Counted from the first letter of the stretch, positions 54,147-62,840 are shown. The stretch: DNA of 64,000 nucleotides from DATFJC01 sp964528795 (GCA_964528795.1 CAZGUY010000001.1:13958-77957); one strand, 5' to 3'. Notes: a model not told the origin generated them from the sequence alone. Numbers and translations are program-made.

Positions 54147-54764
54147 ATGCCTGAAGAAAAACAAAACAAAAAACAAGATTCTTTAAACCAAGAAGAAAAA
54201 GGCAATGAAAAACCAGAAGAACAAAAACAAGAAAAAGGTAGTATTGCAAAAGCTAAAGATAATTTAGAGGAACAAGCAGAAGGTATTACGGAAACTAATA
54301 AAGGAGACGAGATTTTAAAGTGGAGTTTTCCTGAGTTTATTGAATATGATAGAAGTCGTAATTGGTATATTGCAGCAATAGGCTTAGTCGTTGTAGCAGT
54401 TGTTTATTCTATTGTAGTAGCTAATTTCTTGTTTGCGATTTTCCTAATTCTTTTTACTGGTATTGTTCTTTTTCAAATTCGAAGTACTCCACAAAAAGTT
54501 GAATTTAAAATATTTGAAAAAGGGGTTTCAGTAGGGGAGAGTTTTTACGAATGGTCTGACATTAAGACCTTTAGTATTATTGAAGAAAAACCTCAAAAAG
54601 TTTATTTTGATTTAAGAAATTCTATTTTACCCGACCTTTCTATTCCTTTAGAGTCTCAAGATTTTGACGAGTTACGTGAAGTTCTAGGCTCTTACCTTAA
54701 TGAAGACACGACTAAAAAAGGAGAAAATATTATTGATAAATTAAGTCGTTGGCTTAAGATTTAG
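54147..54764 (+). CDS. Membrane protein of unknown function
   Basis: 205 aa: a long Gln/Glu/Lys-rich N-terminal region (1-55), then WSFPEFIEYDRSRNWYIAAIGLVVVAVVYSIVVANFLFAIFLILF with two TM segments (72-90 and 92-112). A C-terminal beta-rich segment (115-185) follows with VEFKIFEKGVSVGESFYEWSDI cut into two strands. The fold resembles small PH-like membrane proteins. Its function is not known. The stop is at 54764, where the tRNA-Arg starts. Confidence 0.65.
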   Translation: MPEEKQNKKQDSLNQEEKGNEKPEEQKQEKGSIAKAKDNLEEQAEGITETNKGDEILKWSFPEFIEYDRSRNWYIAAIGLVVVAVVYSIVVANFLFAIFLILFTGIVLFQIRSTPQKVEFKIFEKGVSVGESFYEWSDIKTFSIIEEKPQKVYFDLRNSILPDLSIPLESQDFDELREVLGSYLNEDTTKKGENIIDKLSRWLKI

Positions 54765-54836
54765 TCCCTATAGCTCAGTGGACAGAGCACCAGCTTGCGG
54801 AGCTGGAGGTCGCAGGTTCAAATCCTGCTGGGGACG
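54764..54836 (+). tRNA. tRNA-Arg (anticodon GCG)
   Basis: Acceptor GTCCCTA pairs with TGGGGAC, discriminator G; CCA not encoded. The anticodon loop TTGCGGA gives GCG, rather than the ACG (inosine) form used by most bacteria. T-arm GCAGGTTCAAATCCTGC. No hairpin element follows. Its first base overlaps the stop codon of the preceding gene. Confidence 0.93.
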
Positions 54837-54849
54837 CTTTTAGTATTGC

Positions 54850-54878
54850 TTGACAAGGCAAGTATTTTTTGCTACATT
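54850..54878 (+). promoter_or_regulatory. Promoter of the small gene at 54921
   Basis: TTGACA (54850-54855), 17 bases, TACATT (54873-54878). A strong Shine-Dalgarno AGGAGG at 54911-54916 follows 5 bases before the ATG, unusual in this genome. Confidence 0.6.
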
Positions 54879-54920
54879 TAAGGGTAGTGAAGATTACAAT
54901 TAAATCAAAAAGGAGGAGAA

Positions 54921-55337
54921 ATGTTTGGAACAAATACAGCAAGAAAATTGATTTCTTATAAGAAGATTAAAAAAATGCCTGTGAGCTTTAGAAAAAGGGC
55001 AGTCAAAGTTTATAATATTATTGATAGGATTGAATTTTTAACTGTTTCGCCTTGGTATTTTAGTATGTTATCACCTGTTTTAGTGTTTGTCGGATGTTCA
55101 AATTTTAAATGGCCTAAGTCGGATCTTTTATTAATATTTTTAACAATTGCTTCTTATTTTCTATCAGTTCTAGTATTAAAGCTAATTTTGAATATTTGGA
55201 AAAGAAAAAAGATTAGGGAATTGAAGGTTTTGGTTCAAGGTAGATTTAAATACCAGCAAGCTTTTAAAAAGATCCAAGAACTAGATCCAGCTACTTGCCG
55301 TAATTCGGGTATTAATAAATTAGGCTTATTAAATTAA
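54921..55337 (+). CDS. Small two-TM protein with strong ribosome site, unknown function
   Basis: 138 aa: a basic N-terminus, two TM helices (about 47-60 and 70-92), then a basic cytoplasmic tail (WKRKKIRELKVLVQGRFKYQQ). No family recognised. It is a complete single-gene unit with promoter, AGGAGG ribosome site 5 bases before ATG, and its own terminator. The Shine-Dalgarno strength differs from most genes here, as does the next gene's. Confidence 0.7.
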   Translation: MFGTNTARKLISYKKIKKMPVSFRKRAVKVYNIIDRIEFLTVSPWYFSMLSPVLVFVGCSNFKWPKSDLLLIFLTIASYFLSVLVLKLILNIWKRKKIRELKVLVQGRFKYQQAFKKIQELDPATCRNSGINKLGLLN

Positions 55338-55351
55338 TTTTTAAAAAGTAT

Positions 55352-55378
55352 ACGGTGGTCAAATACCACCGTTTTATT
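55352..55378 (+). terminator. Terminator of the gene at 54921
   Basis: An 8-bp stem ACGGTGGT (55352-55359) with ACCACCGT (55365-55372) is followed by TTTATTTT. Confidence 0.8.
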
Positions 55379-55386
55379 TTATTAAC

Positions 55387-55414
55387 TTGACAAAAGGGTG
55401 ATTTTTATTATACT
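55387..55414 (+). promoter_or_regulatory. Promoter of the ankyrin-repeat gene
   Basis: TTGACA (55387-55392), 16 bases, TATACT (55409-55414). The AGGAGGT ribosome site is at 55450-55456, 5 bases before the ATG. Confidence 0.65.
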
Positions 55415-55461
55415 ATAACTAGATTGTTACAATAAAATATTAATAAAAAAGGAGGTGTACA

Positions 55462-56022
55462 ATGAAATTTAGAATAGAATGGTTAAAGAAAAGAGATGCA
55501 ACTCATTATCTTATAGAAGCTTTTGCTAGAAAGTTTGACAAAAGTACTACTATTGATAAGCTCGTAACCTGGCTTCATGAAGAGGATTATGATTATTGGG
55601 AAGGTTGGCTTTTAGGACAAGATGATGCTGTTTTAACTGAATTAATGTTAGAAGCAGGTGCTAATCCTAAGGTTAATGGGAATGATGCTTTAAAAAGAGC
55701 AGCTGCTAAAGGTTATTTAAATACAGTCAAGGTTCTTTGTTTTTGGGGAGCAGACGTAAGAGTAGAAGATGATTTTGTTTTTAAGGTAGCAGCTGGAAGA
55801 GGGCACCTTAAAATAGCAAAGTTTTTAAAAAACTTTGATGAAAGTGTTGACATTCACGCTGGAGATGAGTATGCCCTAAAAGAAGCTGTTCGGCATAACT
55901 ACATTTATGTAGTTGACTATTTAGTTTCTTTAGGAGCCTGGCATGAAGATATTATTAAAATTGCTCAAAAATGGGGTAGAGATAGAATGAAGGATAAACT
56001 GCTTATTCATAAATTTAGTTAA
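55462..56022 (+). CDS. Ankyrin-repeat protein with strong ribosome site
   Basis: 186 aa, no TM segment or signal. About four ankyrin-like repeats (residues 55-180): LMLEAGANPKVNGNDALKRA, AAKGYLNTVKVLCFWGADVR, AAGRGHLKIAKFLKNF and AVRHNYIYVVDYLVSLGAW. Ankyrin repeats bind other proteins; in some bacteria they target host factors, but nothing here proves export. It has its own promoter, Shine-Dalgarno site and terminator, like the gene before it. Confidence 0.8.
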   Translation: MKFRIEWLKKRDATHYLIEAFARKFDKSTTIDKLVTWLHEEDYDYWEGWLLGQDDAVLTELMLEAGANPKVNGNDALKRAAAKGYLNTVKVLCFWGADVRVEDDFVFKVAAGRGHLKIAKFLKNFDESVDIHAGDEYALKEAVRHNYIYVVDYLVSLGAWHEDIIKIAQKWGRDRMKDKLLIHKFS

Positions 56023-56049
56023 TTATTGTGTTTTTTTAAAAAATAAAAA

Positions 56050-56080
56050 AGAGGTGAAAATAAATTCACCTCTTTTTTTT
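56050..56080. terminator. Bidirectional terminator (ankyrin gene / thrS)
   Basis: A 9-bp stem AGAGGTGAA (56050-56058) with TTCACCTCT (56065-56073) is followed by a T-run on the plus strand, with an A-run on the left serving convergent thrS. Confidence 0.85.
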
Positions 56081-56095
56081 ATTTATTGTAAGTCT

Positions 56096-57796
56096 TTATT
56101 TTTTCTTTGCCTTTTTAATAAATCCCTTAATAGTCATTTTACCAATCTCTCCTTCTTTATAATGTCTGACATTGATTTTATCAGCTTTTTCTTCTTTTCC
56201 GCCCACTACTATCATATATGGTATTTTTTGTTTCTCAGCCTTTCTAATGCGGTTAGAAAGAGTTTCGTGACTATCCCATACTTTCACCCTTATGTTTTTG
56301 TTTTTAAGCTTTGAGGCAACTTCATTAGCGTATTGAACGTAATCTTTACCAACCGGGATAATACAAGTTTGAATTGGAGCAAGCCAGAATGGAAATGCTC
56401 CTCCATAATGTTCTATTAAAACACCAATAAATCTTTCCATTGAACCAAGAAGAGCTCTATGAATCATAAATGGTTTTTCTTTTTTACCTTCTTCATTAAC
56501 AAAGGTAATATTAAATCTTTCTGGCAAGTTGAAATCAATTTGAATGGTAGTACATTGCCAATTTCTTCCTAAGCTATCTTCAACTTTAATATCAATTTTA
56601 GGGCCATAAAATACTCCTCCTCCTTCATCTATTTCATAATCTAAATCAAGATCATTTAAAACCTCTTTTAAGGTATTGGTGGCTTTATCCCAACCTTTTT
56701 GGGTACCAGCAAATTTTTCTGGTTGAGTAGAAAGATAAATGTTGTAGTCATCAAAACCAAAGTCAGAAAGAATAGAAAGACCGTGCTTTAAAAGTTTAAC
56801 CGCTTCTTTTCTTAATTGTTTTGGAGTACAAAAGATATGAGCATCATCTTGAGTAAATCCTCTTACTCTAGTTAAACCGTGCAGGGTACCTGATCTTTCA
56901 TATCTATAAACTGTACCCAGTTCTGCGTATTTAATAGGAAGATCTCTGTAAGATCTAATATCAGAATTATATATTTTAACATGAAAAGGGCAATTCATTG
57001 GTTTAATAAGATATTTTTTATCTTCAATTTCAATAGGGGAATACATATCATCTCTATACATTTCCCAATGACCTGATTTTTTCCAAAGGTCTATTTTCCC
57101 GATATGAGGAGTGACAACCCAATCATAGTCTTGTTTGGATAATTGGTTGTAAAGATAATTTTCAATAGTTTTTCTTAAAAGAGCTCCTTTTGGTTTCCAT
57201 AAAGGAAGACCAGCTCCTACCTCATCATCAATCATAAAAAGGTCTAATTCTTCTCCTAATTTTCTATGGTCTCTTTTTTTAGCTTGTTCTTCTTTTTTAA
57301 TGAATTTATCTAACTCTTTTTTATTATTAAAGGCAATAGCATAAATTCTAGTAAGCATTTTGTTGTTTTCATTCCCTTTCCAATAAGCTCCCGCAACTCT
57401 TTTAATTTTAAAAGCATCTTTTGGAAGTTCTTTAGTCGAGGAAATATGTGGACCCTTGCATAAATCTACAAAGTCGCCTGATTTATAAATACTTATTTCT
57501 CCTTCCATATCTTTTAAAAGCTCTAATTTATAAGGTTGATCCTTAAATATTTTTTTAGCTTTTTCTTTAGATATTACTTCTTTTTCAAATTTAATATCTT
57601 TATCAATTAATTCTTTCATTTTTTCTTCTATTTTATCAAAATCATCAGGAGAAATAGATGTTTCTAAATCAAAATCATAATAAAAACCATTTTCAATAGC
57701 AGGTCCTATACCAAATTTGGTATTAGGATAAAGCTTTTCAATGGCGGCTGCTAAAATGTGAGATAAAGAATGTCGAATTGTTTCTAGTTTTGCCAT
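56096..57796 (-). CDS. thrS: Threonyl-tRNA synthetase lacking the TGS domain
   Basis: Charges tRNA-Thr. From ATG 57796 the protein is 566 aa and starts MAKLETIRHSLSHILAAA, directly at the editing domain; a TTG-started extension to 57856 adds no TGS-like sequence. The editing site motifs HSLSH and CKGPH are present. Class II motifs, the zinc-site Cys in KPMNCPFHVKIY and the C-terminal anticodon domain (IIPVGKDYVQYANEVASKL) follow. The normal N-terminal TGS domain (about 60 aa) is absent. Confidence 0.93.
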   Translation of the reverse strand: MAKLETIRHSLSHILAAAIEKLYPNTKFGIGPAIENGFYYDFDLETSISPDDFDKIEEKMKELIDKDIKFEKEVISKEKAKKIFKDQPYKLELLKDMEGEISIYKSGDFVDLCKGPHISSTKELPKDAFKIKRVAGAYWKGNENNKMLTRIYAIAFNNKKELDKFIKKEEQAKKRDHRKLGEELDLFMIDDEVGAGLPLWKPKGALLRKTIENYLYNQLSKQDYDWVVTPHIGKIDLWKKSGHWEMYRDDMYSPIEIEDKKYLIKPMNCPFHVKIYNSDIRSYRDLPIKYAELGTVYRYERSGTLHGLTRVRGFTQDDAHIFCTPKQLRKEAVKLLKHGLSILSDFGFDDYNIYLSTQPEKFAGTQKGWDKATNTLKEVLNDLDLDYEIDEGGGVFYGPKIDIKVEDSLGRNWQCTTIQIDFNLPERFNITFVNEEGKKEKPFMIHRALLGSMERFIGVLIEHYGGAFPFWLAPIQTCIIPVGKDYVQYANEVASKLKNKNIRVKVWDSHETLSNRIRKAEKQKIPYMIVVGGKEEKADKINVRHYKEGEIGKMTIKGFIKKAKKK

Positions 57797-57865
57797 ATTT
57801 TTAAAATTAAGTTTATCTTTTAACCTTATTTTAAAAGGGAAATTAAAAAAAGTCAAATAAAAAAG

Positions 57866-57888
57866 CCTTACAGTTTGGTTCTGTAAGG
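57866..57888 (-). terminator. Terminator distal to the tRNA-Asp element array
   Basis: An 8-bp stem (CCTTACAG 57866-57873, CTGTAAGG 57881-57888) is followed on the minus strand by CTTTTTTATTT. It lies after the last element copy, so the elements would be transcribed with tRNA-Asp. Confidence 0.7.
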
Positions 57889-57894
57889 GTAAAA

Positions 57895-58070
57895 TGGCGG
57901 TCCGGACGGGGCTCGAACGTCACTGCTACGCAACGTTTTTAAAACCACTCGGTTTTAATATTTCCTCCACGGGAAAACAATTCATGTTTTCCCGACCCCT
58001 TTCTGGTTCGAGCTTAAAGTGTTTATTATTCAGGTCGAGTCAGGATAGGTGAAGAAGTGTTTAATATAAA
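57895..58070 (-). repeat. tRNA-Asp-tail hairpin element, distal period (176 bp)
   Basis: An identical copy of the adjacent period. On the minus strand it contains the inverted T-arm copy GCTCGAACC (58005-58013), GGGAAAAC/GTTTTCCC, AAAACC-GAGT-GGTTTT, a third hairpin CGTTGC-GTA-GCAGTG, then TGACGTTCGAGCCCCG and the tRNA-Asp 3' end with CCA. The first two hairpins match the Lys element almost base for base; the third differs in sequence but still pairs. Confidence 0.88.
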
Positions 58071-58246
58071 TGGCGGTCCGGACGGGGCTCGAACGTCACT
58101 GCTACGCAACGTTTTTAAAACCACTCGGTTTTAATATTTCCTCCACGGGAAAACAATTCATGTTTTCCCGACCCCTTTCTGGTTCGAGCTTAAAGTGTTT
58201 ATTATTCAGGTCGAGTCAGGATAGGTGAAGAAGTGTTTAATATAAA
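58071..58246 (-). repeat. tRNA-Asp-tail hairpin element, proximal period (176 bp)
   Basis: The period next to tRNA-Asp, identical to the distal one over its 176 bases. The inverted T-arm copy is at 58181-58189 and the restored T-loop/tail begins at 58094 and runs down to 58071 on the minus strand. It carries no ORF. Confidence 0.88.
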
Positions 58247-58323
58247 TGGCGGTCCGGACGGGGCTCGAACCCGCAACCTCAGCCGTGACAGGGCTGCGAT
58301 CTAACCAATTGATCTACCGGACC
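58247..58323 (-). tRNA. tRNA-Asp (anticodon GTC)
   Basis: Acceptor GGTCCGG pairs with CCGGACC, discriminator G, CCA encoded. The anticodon loop CTGTCAC gives GTC. T-arm GCGGGTTCGAGCCCCGT. Followed on its 3' side by two tandem hairpin elements. Confidence 0.96.
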
Positions 58324-58371
58324 AAAATAAAAAAAATTTTTAAATAAAATAAAAAATTGCCTCCTCAAATT

Positions 58372-58713
58372 TTAAACACTTTTTACTATTTTTGTAAATA
58401 TCTTTGGGTAATTTTCAGCTAAATTAGCTAGATTCTTTCTATCAACTTTAATATCTTCTTTTTTTAATTTACCCATAAATTCAGAGTATTTAGTGCCATT
58501 TTGTCTGCAAGCAGCATTTATTTTAATTTGCCAAATTCGGCGGGCTCTTCTTTTTTTGTTTCTGCGATCTCTATAAGCGTAAGCACCAGCCTTTAGGTTA
58601 GCTTCCTTGGCTGCTTTTAAGCGATTGCTTCTGCCTAAGCGGTAACCTTTGGCTTGTTTTAATATTTTTTTTCTTTTTTTATTGTGATTTTTTCCTCTTT
58701 TTACTCTTGGCAT
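58372..58713 (-). CDS. rplT: Large subunit ribosomal protein L20
   Basis: An early 23S rRNA-binding assembly protein, in many bacteria also the repressor of its own operon. 113 aa with MPRVKRGKNHNKKRKKILKQAKGYRLGR and RRAKR-like RARRIWQIKINAACRQNGTKYSEF. It is the last gene of the infC-rpmI-rplT operon, 3 bases after rpmI. Confidence 0.96.
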   Translation of the reverse strand: MPRVKRGKNHNKKRKKILKQAKGYRLGRSNRLKAAKEANLKAGAYAYRDRRNKKRRARRIWQIKINAACRQNGTKYSEFMGKLKKEDIKVDRKNLANLAENYPKIFTKIVKSV

Positions 58714-58716
58714 AAT

Positions 58717-58908
58717 TTATGAATTAATAGCTTGTCTTACTGTTTTTCTAAAACCTTTGGAAAGTTGTTTATCATTTCGTTTATTACGAGTTTTTTTACC
58801 TGATTCTTTTGAGTTAAGATGGTTTTGCCCACAAGTATGGTGCAAAACTTTTTTATTTTTAGTAACTTTGAATCTTTTTTTAATTGATTTTCTAGTTTTA
58901 TTAGACAT
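58717..58908 (-). CDS. rpmI: Large subunit ribosomal protein L35
   Basis: 63 aa, basic, with TRKSIKKRFKVTKNKKVLH near the start and the family-like H-L-N-S-K-x-S-x-K-K-R-N-K-R pattern. It sits between infC and rplT with 3-base spacers, the standard order. Confidence 0.9.
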   Translation of the reverse strand: MSNKTRKSIKKRFKVTKNKKVLHHTCGQNHLNSKESGKKTRNKRNDKQLSKGFRKTVRQAINS

Positions 58909-58911
58909 AAT

Positions 58912-59412
58912 TTATTGAGGTGTTATTAATGAAGTAATTTTGTGACCTTGTCGTTTAGGAGGGGACTCAATTTTAGCAATGTCATCAAGTCTTTTTATAA
59001 AATCTTTAATTACTTGTTTGGCTTCTTGGCCTTTTGCTTTTTCTCGTCCTCTTAAAATAAGTTCGATTCTTACCTTGTCTCCGTTATCTAAAAAATTTCT
59101 AGCTTTTTTTTCTCTAATTTCTATATCATGTTCTCCAATAGTAAAAGAAAGTCTTATACCTTTAACGCTTGGAGTTTTATGTTTTTTTTGATTTTTTTCT
59201 TGTTTTTTCTTTTTGTATTTAAATTCACCAAAGTCAGTTATTTTAGCAACTGGCGGTTCTGCTTTAGGAGATATTTCTACTAAATCTAAATCTTGCTCTT
59301 TAGCTTTTTTAAGAGCTTTTTTAGTTTCCATAACTCCGATATGATCGCCATTGTCTTTAATAACGCGAACTTTAGGTGCTTTAATTTTTTCGTTAACTTT
59401 ATAGAATTTCAA
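58912..59412 (-). CDS. infC: Translation initiation factor IF-3 (non-AUG start)
   Basis: IF-3 keeps 30S subunits free and checks start codons. 166 aa with VNEKIKAPKVRVI, GDHIGVMETKKALKKA, the linker, and the C-terminal domain KGIRLSFTIGEHDIEIREKKARNFL. No ATG is in frame at the start. TTG at 59412 is the likely start; in-frame ATC (59424) and ATA (59427) lie just upstream. Non-AUG starts on infC are the known basis of autoregulation in other bacteria. Confidence 0.93.
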   Translation of the reverse strand: MKFYKVNEKIKAPKVRVIKDNGDHIGVMETKKALKKAKEQDLDLVEISPKAEPPVAKITDFGEFKYKKKKQEKNQKKHKTPSVKGIRLSFTIGEHDIEIREKKARNFLDNGDKVRIELILRGREKAKGQEAKQVIKDFIKRLDDIAKIESPPKRQGHKITSLITPQ

Positions 59413-59442
59413 AACTTTTAAGATTATGTATTTTTTATTTTA

Positions 59443-59833
59443 TGGTGGAGATGGCGGGCAATTCTCCCGCGTCCGTGATAATGAAGATAAAAACTTCTAC
59501 CTTTATATCTCGGTTTAGGTTGTCAGCAAAGACGAGAAAAACCGAGAAAACTTATTCGCCTTGCTTAGTCTGTTTATCAGAATTTATGGCTAGACAGGCC
59601 ATAAATTCGCCCTGCTTTTAATGACACCAGAAATCCCTTTAGCAGGGATCAAGGGGTCTGATGGCTTAACAACTAAATGTTAAGCAGTTGCAAGTCCGTA
59701 AGCAGGAGTTTTAAATGCCTGCTTGAACTTGGCCAATAAGTTTTTGGCAGTTATATTGTAAGAGAACTAACGCTTCTCTTAATCTCGAAAGGCAATTTTT
59801 ACCTACATATATCCGTCGAATTAAAACATCCCC
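59443..59833 (-). ncRNA. ssrA: Transfer-messenger RNA (tmRNA)
   Basis: Rescues stalled ribosomes. The 5' end GGGGATG pairs with CATCTCC at the 3' end, followed by A and encoded CCA. The tRNA-like domain has the T-arm GGGCAATTCTCCCGC read on the minus strand as GCGGGAGAATTGCCCGC. The tag frame (59748 down to 59680) encodes 22 residues starting AKNLLAKF and ending YGLATA, then TAA. Several pseudoknot-like helices follow. No SmpB gene is in the window. Confidence 0.92.
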
Positions 59834-59846
59834 TTATAAACGTAAG

Positions 59847-61931
59847 TTATTCACCGATAATTTCTTTTTGGATATTTTTAGGCACTTTATCGTAATGAGT
59901 AAATTCCATTGATGAGTTTCCTCTTCCTTGAGTCATAGATCTAAGAGCAGTAGTGTAACCAAACATTTCACTAAGAGGGACAGTAGCTTTAATGACTTTT
60001 ACTTTTTCTCTGGATTCAGTCTTTTTAATTCTAGCTCTTCTTGAATTTAAGTCGCCAACTACATCTCCTAAAAATTTATCTGGCACTACAACATCTACTT
60101 TCATGATTGGTTCTAAAAGTACAGGGTTACCTCTTTTAAAACCTTTTTTAACAGCTCTACTAGCTGCCATTTTAAAGGCTGATTCAGAAGAGTCAACATC
60201 ATGAGAAGAACCATCATAAACTGTGGTTTCAATATCTATAGCTGGGTAACCTGCTAAAACTCCTTCTTGAAGCGTTTCTTCAACTCCTTTTTCAACTGAA
60301 GGAATAAATTCATTAGGAATGGCACCACCAGTAACTTCATCATTAAATTCATTTCCTTCTCCTCTGTCTTTTGGTTTCATTTTAAGGTAACAATGACCGT
60401 ATTGACCTCTGCCACCTGACTGGTGAATGTATTTTCCTTCTACATCAACGGGTTTTGTTATAGTTTCTTTGTAAGCAACTTGAGGTTTACCAATTTTAGC
60501 TTCAACCCCAAATTCTCTTTTTAATCTATCAATAAAAACTTGTAAGTGTAATTCTCCCATTCCTGAAATAATTGTTTGACCTAATTCTTCATCTGTTTTT
60601 ACTTTAAAAGTTGGGTCTTCTTGTAAAAGTTTAGTAATTGCTGATCCCATTTTTTCTTGGTCCTTTTTACTTTTCGGTTCGATTGCTACAGAAACTACTG
60701 GTTCTGGAAAGCTAATGGATTCTAATATAATTGGATGATCTTCATCGCAGAGTGTATCTCCAGTAGTAGTATTTTTAATACCAATAATAGCAGCAATGTC
60801 TCCAGCATGAATTTCATCTACCTCTTCTCTGTCATTAGCATACATTCTTACGATTCTTCCTACCCTTTCTTTTTCTCCGGTAGTGGCATTGTAAACGTAA
60901 GAACCTGATTCTAACTTTCCGGAATATATTCTAAAGTAACAAAGCCTTCCCATGTATGGGTCGGTTGCAATTTTAAAAGCTAAAGCTGAAAATGGAGCAT
61001 CAACCTTATTTTCTCGAGTGATTACTTCGTCAGTTTTAGGATCTTTTCCTTCAACAGGAGGGATTTCAGTTGGGGAAGGGAGGTAATCACAAACTGCATC
61101 AAGTACAGATTGAACTCCTTTATTTTTTAAAGCAGAACCACAAAGTATAGGAACAATTTCGTTGTTGATTGTAGCTTCTCGTAAAGCTTTTTTTAGCTCT
61201 TCTACACTTGGGTTTTCACCTTCTAAATATTTTTCCATCAATTCATCGTCTTTTTCAACAATGGCTTCAATTAATTCTTTTCTATGTTTTTTAGCCTTGT
61301 CTTTTAAATCTTCTGGAATTTCTTTAATTTCAATCTCTTCTCCCATTTCTCCTTTATTGTATTTAGCCTTCATTGTAATAAGATCAACAACTCCTTTTAA
61401 GTCTTTTTCTTTACCAATAGGTATTTGAATAGGATAAGCGTCTTCAGTTAAACGCTTATGAATTGATTCTACATCTTTTAAAAAGTCAGCCCCTGTTCTA
61501 TCTAATTTGTTTACAAAAGCAATTAAAGGAACTTCATATTCAGCTGCTTGTCTCCAAACAGTTTCAGATTGAGGCTCAACACCAGCCACACCATCAAAAA
61601 CTACAACTCCTCCGTCCAAAACTCTAAGTGATCTTTGAACTTCGGCTGTAAAGTCAATGTGGCCTGGGGTGTCAATAATATTAATTTTTATTTTTTCGTC
61701 TTTATTAGGCTTTTTCCAAAACACTGTTGTAGCAGCAGAAGTAATTGTTACTCCTCTTTCTTTTTCTTGGTCCATCCAATCCATTTGAGCTTCTCCTTCA
61801 TGAACTTCTCCAATTTTGTGTTTTTTACCTGTATAGTATAGGATTCGCTCTGTAGTTGTAGTTTTACCAGCATCAATGTGAGCAATAATTCCTATATTTC
61901 TGATTTGGGTTAAGGGATAATCTCTTTCCAT
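59847..61931 (-). CDS. fusA: Elongation factor G
   Basis: GTPase that drives tRNA-mRNA translocation. 694 aa. G1 [11 protein letters not shown]2/switch region [13 protein letters not shown]3 DTPGHIDF, G4 NKLDR, and domains III-V with [19 protein letters not shown] and [17 protein letters not shown]. It is downstream of rpsL-rpsG (str operon order). tuf does not follow; tmRNA and the infC operon do. Confidence 0.97.
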   Translation of the reverse strand: MERDYPLTQIRNIGIIAHIDAGKTTTTERILYYTGKKHKIGEVHEGEAQMDWMDQEKERGVTITSAATTVFWKKPNKDEKIKINIIDTPGHIDFTAEVQRSLRVLDGGVVVFDGVAGVEPQSETVWRQAAEYEVPLIAFVNKLDRTGADFLKDVESIHKRLTEDAYPIQIPIGKEKDLKGVVDLITMKAKYNKGEMGEEIEIKEIPEDLKDKAKKHRKELIEAIVEKDDELMEKYLEGENPSVEELKKALREATINNEIVPILCGSALKNKGVQSVLDAVCDYLPSPTEIPPVEGKDPKTDEVITRENKVDAPFSALAFKIATDPYMGRLCYFRIYSGKLESGSYVYNATTGEKERVGRIVRMYANDREEVDEIHAGDIAAIIGIKNTTTGDTLCDEDHPIILESISFPEPVVSVAIEPKSKKDQEKMGSAITKLLQEDPTFKVKTDEELGQTIISGMGELHLQVFIDRLKREFGVEAKIGKPQVAYKETITKPVDVEGKYIHQSGGRGQYGHCYLKMKPKDRGEGNEFNDEVTGGAIPNEFIPSVEKGVEETLQEGVLAGYPAIDIETTVYDGSSHDVDSSESAFKMAASRAVKKGFKRGNPVLLEPIMKVDVVVPDKFLGDVVGDLNSRRARIKKTESREKVKVIKATVPLSEMFGYTTALRSMTQGRGNSSMEFTHYDKVPKNIQKEIIGE

Positions 61932-61949
61932 AAGTTTTTAGGTTAAAAG

Positions 61950-62417
61950 TTAGTTTGCAAAGTGAGCAAAAGCTTTGTTTGCTTTTGCCATGCGATGTAC
62001 TGATTCTTTCTTTTTAAATGCGCTTCCTTCGCCTTTAGAGGCCTGAATAAGTTCTAAGGCAAGTTTTTTTGCCATAGGCTGGCCTTTTTTTGAACGAGCT
62101 GCATCAAGAATCCATTTTGAAGCTAAGACAAATCTTCTTTGAGAATCTGTTTTATAAGGAATTTGGTAGTTAGCACCACCAATTCTTCTTGATCGAACCT
62201 CTAATCGAGGAGAAACGTTGTCTATAGCTTTATCAAAAACGTCAAGAGGATTTTTGTCAGTTTTTTTCTTTATAATATCAAAAGATTTATAAAGAATTTT
62301 CTGAGCTTTGGTTTTTTCACCTCTTTTCATTATATAGTTTGTAAATTTTGCAATGTCTTTCCTGTTGTATTTTGGATCAGGGTCAACATCTCTAAGAATT
62401 TTTTTCTTTGATCTCAT
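61950..62417 (-). CDS. rpsG: Small subunit ribosomal protein S7
   Basis: Nucleates assembly of the 30S head. 155 aa. Signature DPKYNRKDIAKFTNYIMKRGEK and GGANYQIPYKTDSQRRFVLASKWI, ending HRMAKANKAFAHFAN. It is 3 bases after rpsL and 18 before fusA. Confidence 0.97.
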   Translation of the reverse strand: MRSKKKILRDVDPDPKYNRKDIAKFTNYIMKRGEKTKAQKILYKSFDIIKKKTDKNPLDVFDKAIDNVSPRLEVRSRRIGGANYQIPYKTDSQRRFVLASKWILDAARSKKGQPMAKKLALELIQASKGEGSAFKKKESVHRMAKANKAFAHFAN

Positions 62418-62420
62418 AAA

Positions 62421-62840
62421 TTATTTGTTTTGTTTTTTAGTACCGTATTTAGAACGACTTGTTTTTCTACCTTCAACTCCACTGGTATCATAAACGCCTC
62501 TTACTACGTGGTATCTAACACCAGGTAAGTCTTTTACTCTACCTCCTCTAACTAATACTACTGAGTGTTCTTGAAGGTCGTGACCAATTCCTGGAATGTA
62601 GGCAGTAACTTCTTTACCATTTGAAAGTCTTACCTTAGCAATCTTTCTTAAAGCAGAGTTAGGCTTTTTAGGTGTTTGGGTAGTTACCTTTAAACAAACA
62701 CCTCTTAAAAAAGGATGACCTTTTTTAACTTTTTTCCTTTCTCTTTTTAAACTATTATAAGTAGTTTGAAGAGCAGGAGTTTTTGATTTTTTCTTTTGTT
62801 TTTTGCGTCCTTTTCGGACTAACTGATTAATAGTAGGCAT
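62421..62840 (-). CDS. rpsL: Small subunit ribosomal protein S12
   Basis: Decoding-centre protein. 139 aa. Start [14 protein letters not shown], then [28 protein letters not shown] and [18 protein letters not shown], with the Lys and Pro residues ([16 protein letters not shown]) at which streptomycin-resistance changes occur in other bacteria. First gene of the str-like operon. Confidence 0.97.
   Translation of the reverse strand: MPTINQLVRKGRKKQKKKSKTPALQTTYNSLKRERKKVKKGHPFLRGVCLKVTTQTPKKPNSALRKIAKVRLSNGKEVTAYIPGIGHDLQEHSVVLVRGGRVKDLPGVRYHVVRGVYDTSGVEGRKTSRSKYGTKKQNK

Noticed and set aside
57797..57856. TTG-started N-terminal extension of thrS
   Set aside because: The extra 20 residues do not resemble a TGS domain and an ATG at 57796 begins exactly at the conserved editing domain.
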